DNA of 64,000 nt from Massiliimalia massiliensis. Its GTDB lineage: Bacteria; Bacillota; Clostridia; Oscillospirales; Ruminococcaceae. Location: the NCBI RefSeq assembly GCF_900155615.1, contig NZ_FUHT01000003.1, positions 310,001 through 374,000 on the forward strand, in the 5' to 3' direction. Shown one piece after another: positions 26,801-34,464 of the stretch; the first letter of the stretch is position 1; every line of letters begins with the position of its first letter. Position numbers and translations under genes: made by a program. The notes under the pieces are model-generated. The model had not been told where the DNA came from. It did not search any database and saw nothing but the letters and a program-made list of their open reading frames with translations.

Positions 26801-27042
26801 CAAACAATGGAACCTTTCCGGCTTATCTTTACTCAGTGCTGGCGGCCAAGCTGCTTCATCGAAAAATTAATCTTACACAGCTTGTCAGCTGTGTGGCGGT
26901 AGGGCTGGGCGTGCTGCTTTTCATTGTGTTTACCGCGTTAAAGAGCGTCAGCCAGCTTTCGCCCGCAACACTTTGCATCTATGAGGGCGCGTGGCTGGTA
27001 GTCCTTTGGGCAATATCAAAGGCACGAAAAATTATATCATAA
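23893..27042 (+). CDS. Large membrane protein resembling a catalytically dead P-type ATPase
   Basis: About 1050 residues. The first 490 are disordered, rich in Lys, Pro, Glu and Ala. Then come four transmembrane helices (from residue 500), a short cytoplasmic loop, two helices (VVPMVCGLGLIAAVTAFLMG; TVLSGVLIVGAGITPAFVSA), a cytoplasmic domain of about 230 residues and two final helices: the 4+2+2 layout of P1B ATPases. AVEEYSDV, GIKTF and VLVGSRELM look like P- and N-domain pieces. But the DKTGT site is replaced by SANDLFR (about residue 772), and TGES and TGDN are absent. The similarity is my own reading; the function is unknown. The ATG at 23893 gives MSDKLYNIDD; GTG codons 9-12 bases upstream are alternatives. 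Confidence 0.6.
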   Translation: MSDKLYNIDDIIREIKENKMDEQELARLAEDYQKFDTTALLDDVLGRESDKLLDGIPVSDSALTEEENKLLEQILKEEPEIEKQLKAQQEQVQKTQPPRIKPLRPVSEAPKTPGFNPLQSTPATTHGKDFAVHKDSVTGLISKVEIQKEAKRQAEQDTRVPFEVESGFKPKRPRPFFTEEQKKSLSGKAETAVKAEKPASISASLNTEKKAEEKKPVESKPAVGSPAETKQEIKPAETKPAAERKPSAAEQKPQTVQPPKAEEKKETAQKPQIKKETVTPVQQIQTATFEAHTDELPTPSLSVEEPTIEALPYGVEEPTLEADPAELARHAQRGKTTRSSGDGTFSSVTTEIQGTPLNAAGVKTSVDLNDTAKLKYIALRKNRQSKVRDFSLEADFNKSNPEQTGKAVEADLSINVTPPPMKLPLIEDLTDELERQERGDSPLFRASQKEAPDESDAAKRWEEASAQAAGEEYTAYSQTEDLYDTLHELKHGMIFRCAAAVVLFILSLGMVLLNRLPNGNPVQLIDPAKNPIAFCAANLVIMALLCAFSSDTLRDGFLALFRRRPSKATLYSLALTVMTVYSAVIIIDPEMVNGDAVFLYVPVMALCIGGWYVGRILNFSRILKNFHFVSGKTDKYSACLLDNQRLAEDFTKGALDNRRPHFVLNRKTPFLSGFIKESLSQDVADQQSKYVVPMVCGLGLIAAVTAFLMGGDIFTALTVLSGVLIVGAGITPAFVSALPLSQAQKELSRMGGAVLGYRAVEEYSDVNSMLISANDLFRTNDVTLYGIKTFSNMAIDRAILDATSVLCETKSILGGIFLNIISDRKDYLDPVDTLIYEDGMGISAWIKDRRVLVGSRELMINHNIDVPSRDYESRYLAQNRNLIYLSAAGELSAVFVVGVKGNDDSRNMLVDLYNHDITAIVKTVDPILTKSQLAEIFDMPEDAFRVIPSRLHKEEEILSDSEEALSGAVSNNGTFPAYLYSVLAAKLLHRKINLTQLVSCVAVGLGVLLFIVFTALKSVSQLSPATLCIYEGAWLVVLWAISKARKIIS

Positions 27043-27076
27043 AAAAAGATGACATTCACTGAATGTCATCTTTTTT
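27042..27076. terminator. Bidirectional terminator
   Basis: GATGACATTCA / TGAATGTCATC with a one-base centre, A7 on the left and T6 on the right. It separates the large membrane protein from the convergent nucleoside hydrolase gene. Confidence 0.9.
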
Positions 27077-27113
27077 ACTGTAATGACCGCTCTTTCCTCC
27101 AATGGAAAACCGC

Positions 27114-28040
27114 TTATAGGTTCTGTTTACCGTTGATTGTAGAAAAGAGCAGGTCATAGAAATTCTCTCTGGAAACCGAATCCGTAATTTCAACGTTTCC
27201 TTTCCCGCACGGAGTAAATGTCGTCGCACCCATACGTTCTTCCTGCTCTGTCTCGACTGTCACTACTCCGCGGCGGTAGGTACAGAGACTCGGATAAAAG
27301 ATACCGACGGCGGCCAGCGGATCATGCATGGTTAACTCCCCGCTGCTTTGAAGCCAAGAACCGCCGAAAGCAAGAAGGCAATCCGTCAGCCGGGATGCCG
27401 GAAAAAACAGGGCAGAGGCTTCAGAAGAATCGATCGTCAGGGTGCGGGTGATTTCCTGCGAAAAGACCCGATGCACCTTTGGCGCAGTCTTGAACACGAT
27501 TTCAGAGGCAAGTGGATCCGACCAAGAATTCCAGTTGTAGAGTGGGTGGGGAAGCGGTTCCGAGCCGAAGTACCCGTTCATGGCATAGAATCCCTTCAGG
27601 AGCTCCACACATTGCGGATATTGCTGGAACAACAGGGCGATATTTGTCATGTTCCCAATCGCGAGAAGATTCACCTGATGCGGATGTGACAGAATCGTAT
27701 CCCGCAAGAATTCCACCGCGCGGTTTTCTTCAAAATAAACCTGATGCGGCCAGTTTTCCAGTTCTCCTGCACCCTCTGGGAGCGGATAAACTGGGATTGG
27801 GACAAGCGGCATGCTTCTTCCGGGAAAAATAGGAATATCCTTTCGGCCGGCGGCCGTACAGAGCGCGGAAGCAACCATAGCGCGCCGAATCGCGTCTCCG
27901 CCAACAGAAGTGATACCCAAGAGCTCACAGCGTGGCTCTCTCAGCAGATAGGACAAGCAGATTGCATCATCAATGTCTCCGCCAATATCAGTATCAAGTA
28001 AAATTTTTTCCTGTTCGATGGTGATCACCAAGACTTTCAT
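27114..28040 (-). CDS. Inosine-uridine preferring nucleoside hydrolase family protein
   Basis: 308 residues from the ATG at 28040. The calcium-binding signature DTDIGGDIDDA is near the N-terminus and a second conserved segment NMTNIAL follows. The family splits ribonucleosides into base and ribose. No ribosome site is obvious, so translation may be coupled to the phosphodiesterase gene that ends 32 bases upstream. Next to that gene a role in nucleotide or nucleoside scavenging is plausible. An open extension upstream overlaps the previous gene and is rejected. Confidence 0.88.
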   Translation of the reverse strand: MKVLVITIEQEKILLDTDIGGDIDDAICLSYLLREPRCELLGITSVGGDAIRRAMVASALCTAAGRKDIPIFPGRSMPLVPIPVYPLPEGAGELENWPHQVYFEENRAVEFLRDTILSHPHQVNLLAIGNMTNIALLFQQYPQCVELLKGFYAMNGYFGSEPLPHPLYNWNSWSDPLASEIVFKTAPKVHRVFSQEITRTLTIDSSEASALFFPASRLTDCLLAFGGSWLQSSGELTMHDPLAAVGIFYPSLCTYRRGVVTVETEQEERMGATTFTPCGKGNVEITDSVSRENFYDLLFSTINGKQNL

Positions 28041-28072
28041 CAAAATTATGACAAGCAGAAAGCTTGAGACTG

Positions 28073-28843
28073 TTATATCAGGGAATGACCGTCCCATTGG
28101 CGGACAGGCGGGACGCCGCAAAGCTTAGCGACGGTTGGGGCAAGGTCGAGGATAGAAGGATGACCAAGTAGTTTTCCTGCCGGAAAAGCGTTTCCATAGC
28201 AGAACAGGGGCGTTGTGGTATCCTCCCGCGTTCCAGCGCCATGATGCCGGTCATGCCCGCCGTGGTCGGCAGTAAGGATAAGCTGATAGCCGGCCGGCAG
28301 AGCGTCCATGACATCGTGGATACAGTCAACCGCCCGGCTGACACAGGAAAGCTGCTGCTCGCTCATCCAGCCGCAGTCATGTCCGAATGCATCCGTTTCC
28401 CCTAGATAAAGGAATAAAAAATCAGGCTGTTCAGTAATGAGGTAGGGAATGGCGGCATCGGTAATTTTCCGGTCTGTACCCGGTTCCTTCTCGTGATTTA
28501 TCATCAGACTGTAATTGAGGGAGGCAGGGCGCGCGATATCCCGCAGCTCTTCCCAGGTATAGAAGAAGGCTGCCTTTTTTTCAAAAAGGGCTAACTGGTC
28601 GGCTAATCCTGTAATTGGGCGGACCTGCGGGGTATAGACGTTGGTGGTGATCCCGTGGCGTTCCGGCGTAACGCTGTGAAACAGGGACATATGACAGGGG
28701 AGTGTAACGGACGGAGTCACTGTTTTGGCCTCCAGCGTATAGCTGCATCTGCGGGTCAGTTCCTCTATAAATGGGTTGCCGCAGGCGGTCAGCGCATCCG
28801 GGCGCAATCCGTCGACCAGGAGCAGAACGACTTTTTGATCCAT
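28073..28843 (-). CDS. Type I phosphodiesterase / nucleotide pyrophosphatase family protein
   Basis: 256 residues of the alkaline-phosphatase superfamily. The metal-binding aspartate LLVDGLRPDAL, the nucleophile threonine in TPSVTLPCHMS, and the later metal ligands GETDAFGHD and TADHGGHD are all visible, so the enzyme should be active. No signal peptide is seen, so it is cytoplasmic. It would hydrolyse phosphodiester or pyrophosphate bonds; the substrate is not known. The ATG has AAGG eight bases ahead. It is followed by a nucleoside hydrolase, suggesting a nucleotide breakdown pair. Confidence 0.85.
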   Translation of the reverse strand: MDQKVVLLLVDGLRPDALTACGNPFIEELTRRCSYTLEAKTVTPSVTLPCHMSLFHSVTPERHGITTNVYTPQVRPITGLADQLALFEKKAAFFYTWEELRDIARPASLNYSLMINHEKEPGTDRKITDAAIPYLITEQPDFLFLYLGETDAFGHDCGWMSEQQLSCVSRAVDCIHDVMDALPAGYQLILTADHGGHDRHHGAGTREDTTTPLFCYGNAFPAGKLLGHPSILDLAPTVAKLCGVPPVRQWDGHSLI

Positions 28844-28882
28844 TTCATTAGCCTTCTTTCTATTTGATTCTCACAGCATCAG

Positions 28883-29272
28883 CTAGGAGAGGACGATCTG
28901 CCGTACTAGGAGCTTTCCGAGAAATACCCCGGCGAGACAGCAGATGAGGCTGAGCAGGATATTGAGCATGCCCAACCCAGCCTTCCCGCCCTCAAAGAGC
29001 TGAAGCGTTTCCAGGCTGAAGGTGGAAAAGGTGGTAAACCCTCCGGTTATGCCGGTTGTAAAAAAGAGTAGAAGGCGCTTTTTGTCAGGAGCATAGACGG
29101 CAAACAGCTCGCTGATCAGCCCAATCAGAAAAGCGCCGAAAATGTTGACTATCAGGGTGCCGAAAGGAAATGGATGGTTTGCCGCCCGGTTGATCAGTGT
29201 GGAGCAGGCATACCGTCCGCCCGCGCCTAAAAAGCCACCGCATCCTACGATTAGAAAATTTGTCCAGTTCAT
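28883..29272 (-). CDS. crcB: Fluoride exporter (CrcB/FluC)
   Basis: 129 residues with four transmembrane helices. The family motifs GGFLGAGGRY, GTLIVNIFGAF and TTGITGGFTTFSTFS are intact, including the sodium-site TTFST region. It forms a dimeric fluoride channel that protects enolase and pyrophosphatase. It starts 15 bases after comM and has no fluoride riboswitch ahead; expression follows the operon. No second crcB copy is adjacent. Confidence 0.93.
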   Translation of the reverse strand: MNWTNFLIVGCGGFLGAGGRYACSTLINRAANHPFPFGTLIVNIFGAFLIGLISELFAVYAPDKKRLLLFFTTGITGGFTTFSTFSLETLQLFEGGKAGLGMLNILLSLICCLAGVFLGKLLVRQIVLS

Positions 29273-29287
29273 GATGCTGTTTCTCCT

Positions 29288-30817
29288 TTAGCGCTGCCAA
29301 TATTTGCGGTCCAGGCTTCGGTATTGAATTGCCTCTGCGATATGCGCGTTGGAAATCGTTTCAGACCCGTCAAGGTCAGCAATGGTTCGCGCGACCTTCA
29401 TAATTCGGTCATAAGCCCGGGCAGAAAGTCCCAGTTTTTCAAACGCGCTTTTGAGCAGCTTTTGCGCGCTGAGATCCATCGGGCAGAATTCAGACAGCTT
29501 GGCCGCCGGAATCCGAGAATTAGAGACAATGCCTGAGCCTGCAAATCGGTGGTTTTGGATTTTTCTTGCCGCATCCACCCGCTTTTTTATTTCAGTGGAG
29601 GATTCGGCCTTTTGGGTAGAGGACAGACTCTCGAATTCTACCGGCTGGACATCAATATGCAGGTCAAGCCGGTCAAGCAGAGGCCCGGACACCTTAGAAA
29701 GATAGCGGGTTACCTGGTTCGGCGTGCAGGTACAGGGCCTGGTCGGATGTCCAAAATAGCCGCAGGGGCATGGGTTCATTGCCGCAATCAGCATGATGGA
29801 GCAGGGATAGCTCAGTGTGCCGCTTGCACGAGAAATAGTCACCGTTCCATCCTCTACCGGCTGGCGCAGGATTTCCATTGCCGAGCGGGAAAATTCCGGG
29901 AGCTCGTCCAGGAACAGAACGCCGTGGTGGGCGAGAGAAACCTCGCCGGGGCGGGGGATAGAACCGCCGCCAGACAGCCCAGCAGGGGAAACGGTATGGT
30001 GCGGAGCGCGGAATGGACGGGTTTTGACGAGCCCACTGTCCTGTCCCAAAAGTCCTGCAACCGAATAAAGCTGTGTCACTTCCATAGACTCTTCAAAGGT
30101 CATATCCGGAAGGATGGAGGGCAGGCGTTTTGCCAGCATACTTTTGCCAGAACCGGGAGGCCCGATCATCAAGGCATTATGGCTCCCTGCGGCGGCAATT
30201 TCCAGCGCGCGTTTAGCGGCAGTCTGCCCCTTGACGTCCGCGAAATCCAGGAAGGCGTCTGTGCTTTCTTCCGAGCCGGCTTCCGGCAGGGTTGGGGTTA
30301 AAAGCCGGTGGCCGAGAAGATGGGCAATCAGCTGGCTGGCATTTTCGACGCCGTAAACGTTGAGCCCGCTTACCAGGGAGGCCTCCGCCGCATTTTCCTG
30401 CGGCACAAAAAGGGAAGCGGTACCATTCTTCTTTGCCTCAATCGCCATGGGGAGCACCCCATTGACCGGACGGACAGAACCATCCAGGGATAATTCCCCC
30501 AGGAAAGCGGAATCCGAAAGGTCGCCGCAGGCAAGCTGCCCGGTGATGCAGAGCATGGCAAGAAAAATCGGGACATCATACAGCGGCCCGCTTTTTTTCA
30601 CATCTGCGGGCGCCAAATTTACAGTGATTTTTGTTGCCGGAAACTCGTACCCGCAATTTTTCAATGCGATTCTTACGCGGTCGCGGCTTTCCTTGACTGA
30701 AGCATCCGGCAGGCCGACAATATCAAAGGAAGGCAATGCCCGCAGGGTATCTGCCTCGACCTGTACCGGGTAGGCGTTCATGCCGTATAATCCCATACTG
30801 TTGATGCAAATTCCCAT
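29288..30817 (-). CDS. comM: YifB/ComM family Mg-chelatase-like AAA ATPase
   Basis: 509 residues: an N-terminal Lon-type ChlI fold (LPSFDIVGLPDASVKESRDR), a central AAA module with Walker A GPPGSGKS and Walker B LFLDELPEF, and a C-terminal helical domain with four cysteines (CPCGYFGHPTRPCTC). ComM is a hexameric helicase that extends recombination intermediates during natural transformation; its role outside competence is unclear. The ATG has GGAGG nine bases upstream. It lies between aroK and crcB. Confidence 0.93.
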   Translation of the reverse strand: MGICINSMGLYGMNAYPVQVEADTLRALPSFDIVGLPDASVKESRDRVRIALKNCGYEFPATKITVNLAPADVKKSGPLYDVPIFLAMLCITGQLACGDLSDSAFLGELSLDGSVRPVNGVLPMAIEAKKNGTASLFVPQENAAEASLVSGLNVYGVENASQLIAHLLGHRLLTPTLPEAGSEESTDAFLDFADVKGQTAAKRALEIAAAGSHNALMIGPPGSGKSMLAKRLPSILPDMTFEESMEVTQLYSVAGLLGQDSGLVKTRPFRAPHHTVSPAGLSGGGSIPRPGEVSLAHHGVLFLDELPEFSRSAMEILRQPVEDGTVTISRASGTLSYPCSIMLIAAMNPCPCGYFGHPTRPCTCTPNQVTRYLSKVSGPLLDRLDLHIDVQPVEFESLSSTQKAESSTEIKKRVDAARKIQNHRFAGSGIVSNSRIPAAKLSEFCPMDLSAQKLLKSAFEKLGLSARAYDRIMKVARTIADLDGSETISNAHIAEAIQYRSLDRKYWQR

Positions 30818-30844
30818 GTGGCATTGCCTCCATCCGTATTCTTT

Positions 30845-31345
30845 TTATTTGTTTAATACCTGTTCAATTCGTCTGAGCGTTTCTTCCAGATCATTCCCGC
30901 AGGGGATGATCAAACAGCTTGCTTTCCGGTAAACGGCTTCCCGCTCCCGGTAAAGGGCGAAAAGCTCATCTTTTGTCCGTGCCGCGGCATTTGGGCGGTT
31001 TTGATCCCCGTGAATCCGTTCATAGCAGAGGGAAAACGGAGTATCCAAATAAAGGAGTGTTCCGTATTCCCGGATGAGTTCTACGTTTTTAGGGTTTAAC
31101 ACCAATCCGCCGCCGGTCGCAATCACAGCGCCGGGCAGGCTTTGCGTTTCGCGGAGGGCTTTCGTTTCCATTTCACGGAAATAAGCCTCCCCGTAACGAG
31201 AAAAAATCTCTGGGATTGACAGGCCGCAAAGCGTGGTGATAAGGTCGTCCGTATCGCAGTAGGAAACACCGTTTTTCTTGGCAAGCGCCTTGGCGACAGT
31301 GGTTTTTCCGGCTCCCATAAAACCGCATAAATAAATGTTATCCAT
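30845..31345 (-). CDS. aroK: Shikimate kinase
   Basis: 166 residues with the P-loop GFMGAGKTT near the N-terminus, the shikimate-binding CDTDDLI and the GGGLVL loop. It phosphorylates shikimate at the 3-OH on the way to chorismate. The ATG at 31345 matches the family N-terminus and has GGGAAG ten bases ahead. An ATG at 31369, overlapping the fabD stop, is the alternative. No other aro gene is in the window; it is read from the fabD transcript. Confidence 0.93.
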   Translation of the reverse strand: MDNIYLCGFMGAGKTTVAKALAKKNGVSYCDTDDLITTLCGLSIPEIFSRYGEAYFREMETKALRETQSLPGAVIATGGGLVLNPKNVELIREYGTLLYLDTPFSLCYERIHGDQNRPNAAARTKDELFALYREREAVYRKASCLIIPCGNDLEETLRRIEQVLNK

Positions 31346-31361
31346 TTTGGAAATACTTCCC

Positions 31362-32288
31362 TTAGCCATTCATTTTTTCAAGCAGCTTCTGCAAGGTTTT
31401 TTCATTCTCTACATTATAAGCGTTTGACCCTTTCAGGGTTTTCTTTACAAGTCCGGTCAGCACCTTGTTTGGCCCGAGTTCAATAAAATATTCGAAGCCA
31501 GCCTGGTTCATCCCGTTCATTTCATCCACAAACCTGACCGGAGAAACCAGATGCTTTGCAAGGTAATGCGGCATATCGGAGAAATCGGTGAGCACCCCAC
31601 CGGTTACGTTGGAGTAAAAATTCACTGTCGGTTTGGAAAAGGGGATGTCCTGAATGCTCGGAAGAAATGCATCTGCCGCAGGCTGCATGAGTTTGGAATG
31701 GAATGCCGCGCTCACTGCGAGCCGGACGCATTTTTTGCCGAGTTCCGCAAATTTTGCAGTGGCCTGCTCGATTGCAGCGGTTTCGCCGGCAACCGCAGTC
31801 TGCGCGGGGGAATTATAGTTTACCGGGACGACATAACCGTCCACGGATTCGCATACCTTTGCGATCTCCTCCGCCTCCATTCCAAGCACTGCACACATCG
31901 CGCCGTCCTGCTGTTCTGCGCATTCCTGCATGGCGGCTGCACGATGTTTGATCAGGCGGTAGCCGTCTTCCATGGTGACAACGCCGGCCGCAACCATCGC
32001 GGCGTACTCTCCGAGTGAATGTCCGGCGACTGCCTCGAAAGTAATGCCGTTTTGCTTCATTGCTTCCAATGCAACGAGAGAGGTAGTGAAGATAGCGGGC
32101 TGCGAAACCTTGGTCTGTGCCAGTTGCTCTTCTGTCCCTTCAAAGCAAAGCCTTTTCAGATCCATACCGAGCACGTCGCCTGCGCATTCATAGATCGCTT
32201 CGGCAGTTGGGTAAAGCGCTAAAAGCTCCTTCCCCATACCCGGATATTGGGAGCCTTGTCCTGAAAAAAGAAAAATATTTTTTGACAT
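31362..32288 (-). CDS. fabD: Malonyl-CoA:ACP transacylase
   Basis: 308 residues. FSGQGSQYPGMG near the N-terminus, the nucleophile serine in AGHSLGEYAA and the histidine in AAFHSKLM mark a complete FabD. It loads malonyl groups onto acyl carrier protein. The ATG at 32288 is preceded by GAAAGG at spacing 12; the ATG 12 bases earlier is too close to that site. It is divergent from the fabH operon rather than inside it, and leads the aroK-comM-crcB run. Confidence 0.95.
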   Translation of the reverse strand: MSKNIFLFSGQGSQYPGMGKELLALYPTAEAIYECAGDVLGMDLKRLCFEGTEEQLAQTKVSQPAIFTTSLVALEAMKQNGITFEAVAGHSLGEYAAMVAAGVVTMEDGYRLIKHRAAAMQECAEQQDGAMCAVLGMEAEEIAKVCESVDGYVVPVNYNSPAQTAVAGETAAIEQATAKFAELGKKCVRLAVSAAFHSKLMQPAADAFLPSIQDIPFSKPTVNFYSNVTGGVLTDFSDMPHYLAKHLVSPVRFVDEMNGMNQAGFEYFIELGPNKVLTGLVKKTLKGSNAYNVENEKTLQKLLEKMNG

Positions 32289-32459
32289 TTTAATTTTCAT
32301 CCTTTCTTCTTGAAACGGCAGCAGCATAAGAGAAAAACCTCTTTCACCGCTTTTAAAAATTGTTTGGTTTCTCTTCGGAAATCTCGGTCAATTTGTATAA
32401 AAACAACTGCAAAAGCCAAAAAGATACCAACATCTTATAACAAAAGCAACAAAACTTTG

Positions 32460-32488
32460 TTGACAAATAGAATGGAACATTTTACTAT
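32460..32488 (+). promoter_or_regulatory. Promoter of the fatty-acid synthesis operon
   Basis: TTGACA, 17 bases, TACTAT, about 130 bases ahead of fabH. The imperfect palindrome TTACTATTGTAA overlaps the -10 and may be a regulator site; it does not match the FapR consensus as I know it. The remaining gap from 32289 to 32624 is AT-rich and carries the fabD promoter region, where only a weak -10 (TATAAG on the minus strand) is visible. Confidence 0.7.
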
Positions 32489-32624
32489 TGTAATATATAT
32501 AGTTTCGGGCAGCGGCAAAAATTGAAAAGTCCGGCTGTCATTTTGTCCCAATATCTTTTTTAAATATACCACATTTATGGGAATAGATGCAACTACAAAT
32601 ACAAATATAGGAGGTATTGAAGCC

Positions 32625-33617
32625 ATGGGAATCAATATCATCGGCACTGGGATGTTTGTCCCGGATGTTATCGCGGGAAATGAGGATTTCGCAAGGATCG
32701 TCGATACCAGCGACGAATGGATTACCACCCGTACAGGGATTAAAACCCGTCATATTACCAACGGCACCCTGAATTTCCAGATGGGCGCGGCTGCGGCAAA
32801 GGAAGCGGTGGAGGAAGCGGGAATTGACCCGCAGGAGATCGACATGATCATCGCTACCACTGTAACGCCGGACTGCCTGACCCCGTCGCTCGCCTGCCTG
32901 GTTGGAAAGGAGCTGGGGATTGAATCGGCGGCCGGAATGGATTTAAACGCCGCGTGCGCCGGATATGTTTTTGCGCTGGATGTCGCAAAACATTACCTGG
33001 AGAGCGGAGAATTTGAAACCATTCTGATTGTTTCTTCAGAAATCATCACAAGAATGGTGGATTATTCCGACCGAAGCACCTGTGTGCTCTTTGGAGATGG
33101 GGCCGGCGCTACGATTGTCAGGAAGGGCGAGGGGATGTATTCCTGCGCTTTGAAGGGGAAGCCGCAGGGCGCGGACAAGATCTTCACCAAGCTTCCTGCT
33201 CCGAATAACCCGTTTGGCAAGAATGAATTTGACTGGGGAAACGATGAAATGAACGCCGCGCCGGACTATTTTATGCAGATGGCGGGGAACGAGGTTTATA
33301 AATTTGCGACAGCAGCGATGCCGGAGGCAGTAGAAATTGCGGCTCAAAAAGCAGGAATCGGTGTTTCTGAAATTGATATGATTATCCCGCATCAGGCTAA
33401 TGTGCGGATTGTCAATACTGCCATTAAACGGCTGAAGCTCCCAAAGGAACGCTTTTATGTCAATATCCAGGAGTTTGGGAATATCTCAAGCGCCTGCATC
33501 CCGCTGGCACTGGCTCAGCTTTCCCATCAGGGGCGGCTCCATAAGGGTGATAAAATTTGCCTGGTGGGCTTTGGCGCGGGACTGACCTACGGTGCGTCGA
33601 TCTTTGAATGGGAATAA
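32625..33617 (+). CDS. fabH: Beta-ketoacyl-ACP synthase III
   Basis: 330 residues. The catalytic triad is visible as Cys in NAACAGYV, His in IPHQANVR and Asn in FGNISSA. It starts fatty-acid chains by condensing acetyl- or branched acyl-CoA with malonyl-ACP. The ATG at 32625 has AGGAGG ten bases upstream. It is the first gene of a nine-gene operon and is read from the promoter at 32460. Confidence 0.96.
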   Translation: MGINIIGTGMFVPDVIAGNEDFARIVDTSDEWITTRTGIKTRHITNGTLNFQMGAAAAKEAVEEAGIDPQEIDMIIATTVTPDCLTPSLACLVGKELGIESAAGMDLNAACAGYVFALDVAKHYLESGEFETILIVSSEIITRMVDYSDRSTCVLFGDGAGATIVRKGEGMYSCALKGKPQGADKIFTKLPAPNNPFGKNEFDWGNDEMNAAPDYFMQMAGNEVYKFATAAMPEAVEIAAQKAGIGVSEIDMIIPHQANVRIVNTAIKRLKLPKERFYVNIQEFGNISSACIPLALAQLSHQGRLHKGDKICLVGFGAGLTYGASIFEWE

Positions 33618-33660
33618 AACGAACTACAGGGTTTTACCTTGCTTTGAAAGGAATGATGAT

Positions 33661-34410
33661 ATGAGCGAAAGAAAAACAGCGCTGATTACCGGCGCTTCTC
33701 AGGGACTGGGTGCTGCGATGGCACTCCGGCTGGCAAAGGACGGCTTTAATATCGCGATAAACTGCCGCGGCGAGGTCGAGATTGAAAACGGCGGACGCCA
33801 GGTGAAGGCAGAATGCGAGGCGCTGGGAGTGAAGGCGGAATGCTTTATTGCAGATGTCTCCAGCTTTGAGGCGTGCAAGGAGATGGTTGCGGCGGTCAAG
33901 GAACATTTCGGAACCATTGACGTACTGATAAACAATGCGGGAATTACCAAGGACGGACTGTTGGTGCGGATGAGCGAAGCGCAGTTTGACATGGTGACCA
34001 ACGTAAACTATAAAAGCGTATTCAATATGACCCGCCATGTCGGCGCGGTGATGATGAAGCAGAGAAGCGGGCGGATCATCAACGTCTCTTCTGTTGCAGG
34101 TCTGTATGGCAATCCGGGACAGTTTAACTATTCCGCGAGCAAGGCGGGAATTGTTGGAATGACCCTGACCACCGCCAAGGAGCTTGGCCCGCGCGGGATT
34201 ACTGCAAATGCCATTGCGCCGGGCTTTATCGAGACCCCGATGACCGATGTGCTGGATGAAAAGGTCAAGGCAAGATGCATGGAGGCAGTTGCGCTCAGAC
34301 GGTTTGGAAAGCCGGAGGAGGTTGCAAGTGTGGTTTCCTTCCTGGCCTCAGACGATGCAAGCTATGTTTCCGGTCAGGTCATTGTCATTGACGGGGCCAT
34401 GCAGATGTAA
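33661..34410 (+). CDS. fabG: 3-oxoacyl-ACP reductase
   Basis: 249 residues of the short-chain dehydrogenase fold. The NADP-binding motif GASQGLGAA, NNAG, the Ser-Tyr-Lys active site (NVSSVAG and YSASKAG) and the C-terminal VIDGAMQM are typical of FabG. It reduces 3-ketoacyl-ACP. The ATG at 33661 follows GAAAGGA at spacing 8. It lies 43 bases after fabH. Confidence 0.95.
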   Translation: MSERKTALITGASQGLGAAMALRLAKDGFNIAINCRGEVEIENGGRQVKAECEALGVKAECFIADVSSFEACKEMVAAVKEHFGTIDVLINNAGITKDGLLVRMSEAQFDMVTNVNYKSVFNMTRHVGAVMMKQRSGRIINVSSVAGLYGNPGQFNYSASKAGIVGMTLTTAKELGPRGITANAIAPGFIETPMTDVLDEKVKARCMEAVALRRFGKPEEVASVVSFLASDDASYVSGQVIVIDGAMQM

Positions 34411-34464
34411 CATAGAAAGCGCAAAGCGTTATTGATCAGAAAGTTACGAAAAGGAGAAAGTACC

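Noticed and set aside
27114-28121. Longer nucleoside hydrolase starting at 28121
   Set aside because: The extra 27 residues overlap the end of the phosphodiesterase gene in another frame and do not match the family; the ATG at 28040 gives the normal length.
29273-29287. Fluoride riboswitch before crcB
   Set aside because: Only 15 bases separate comM and crcB, and the region ahead of the operon does not show the fluoride aptamer pattern.
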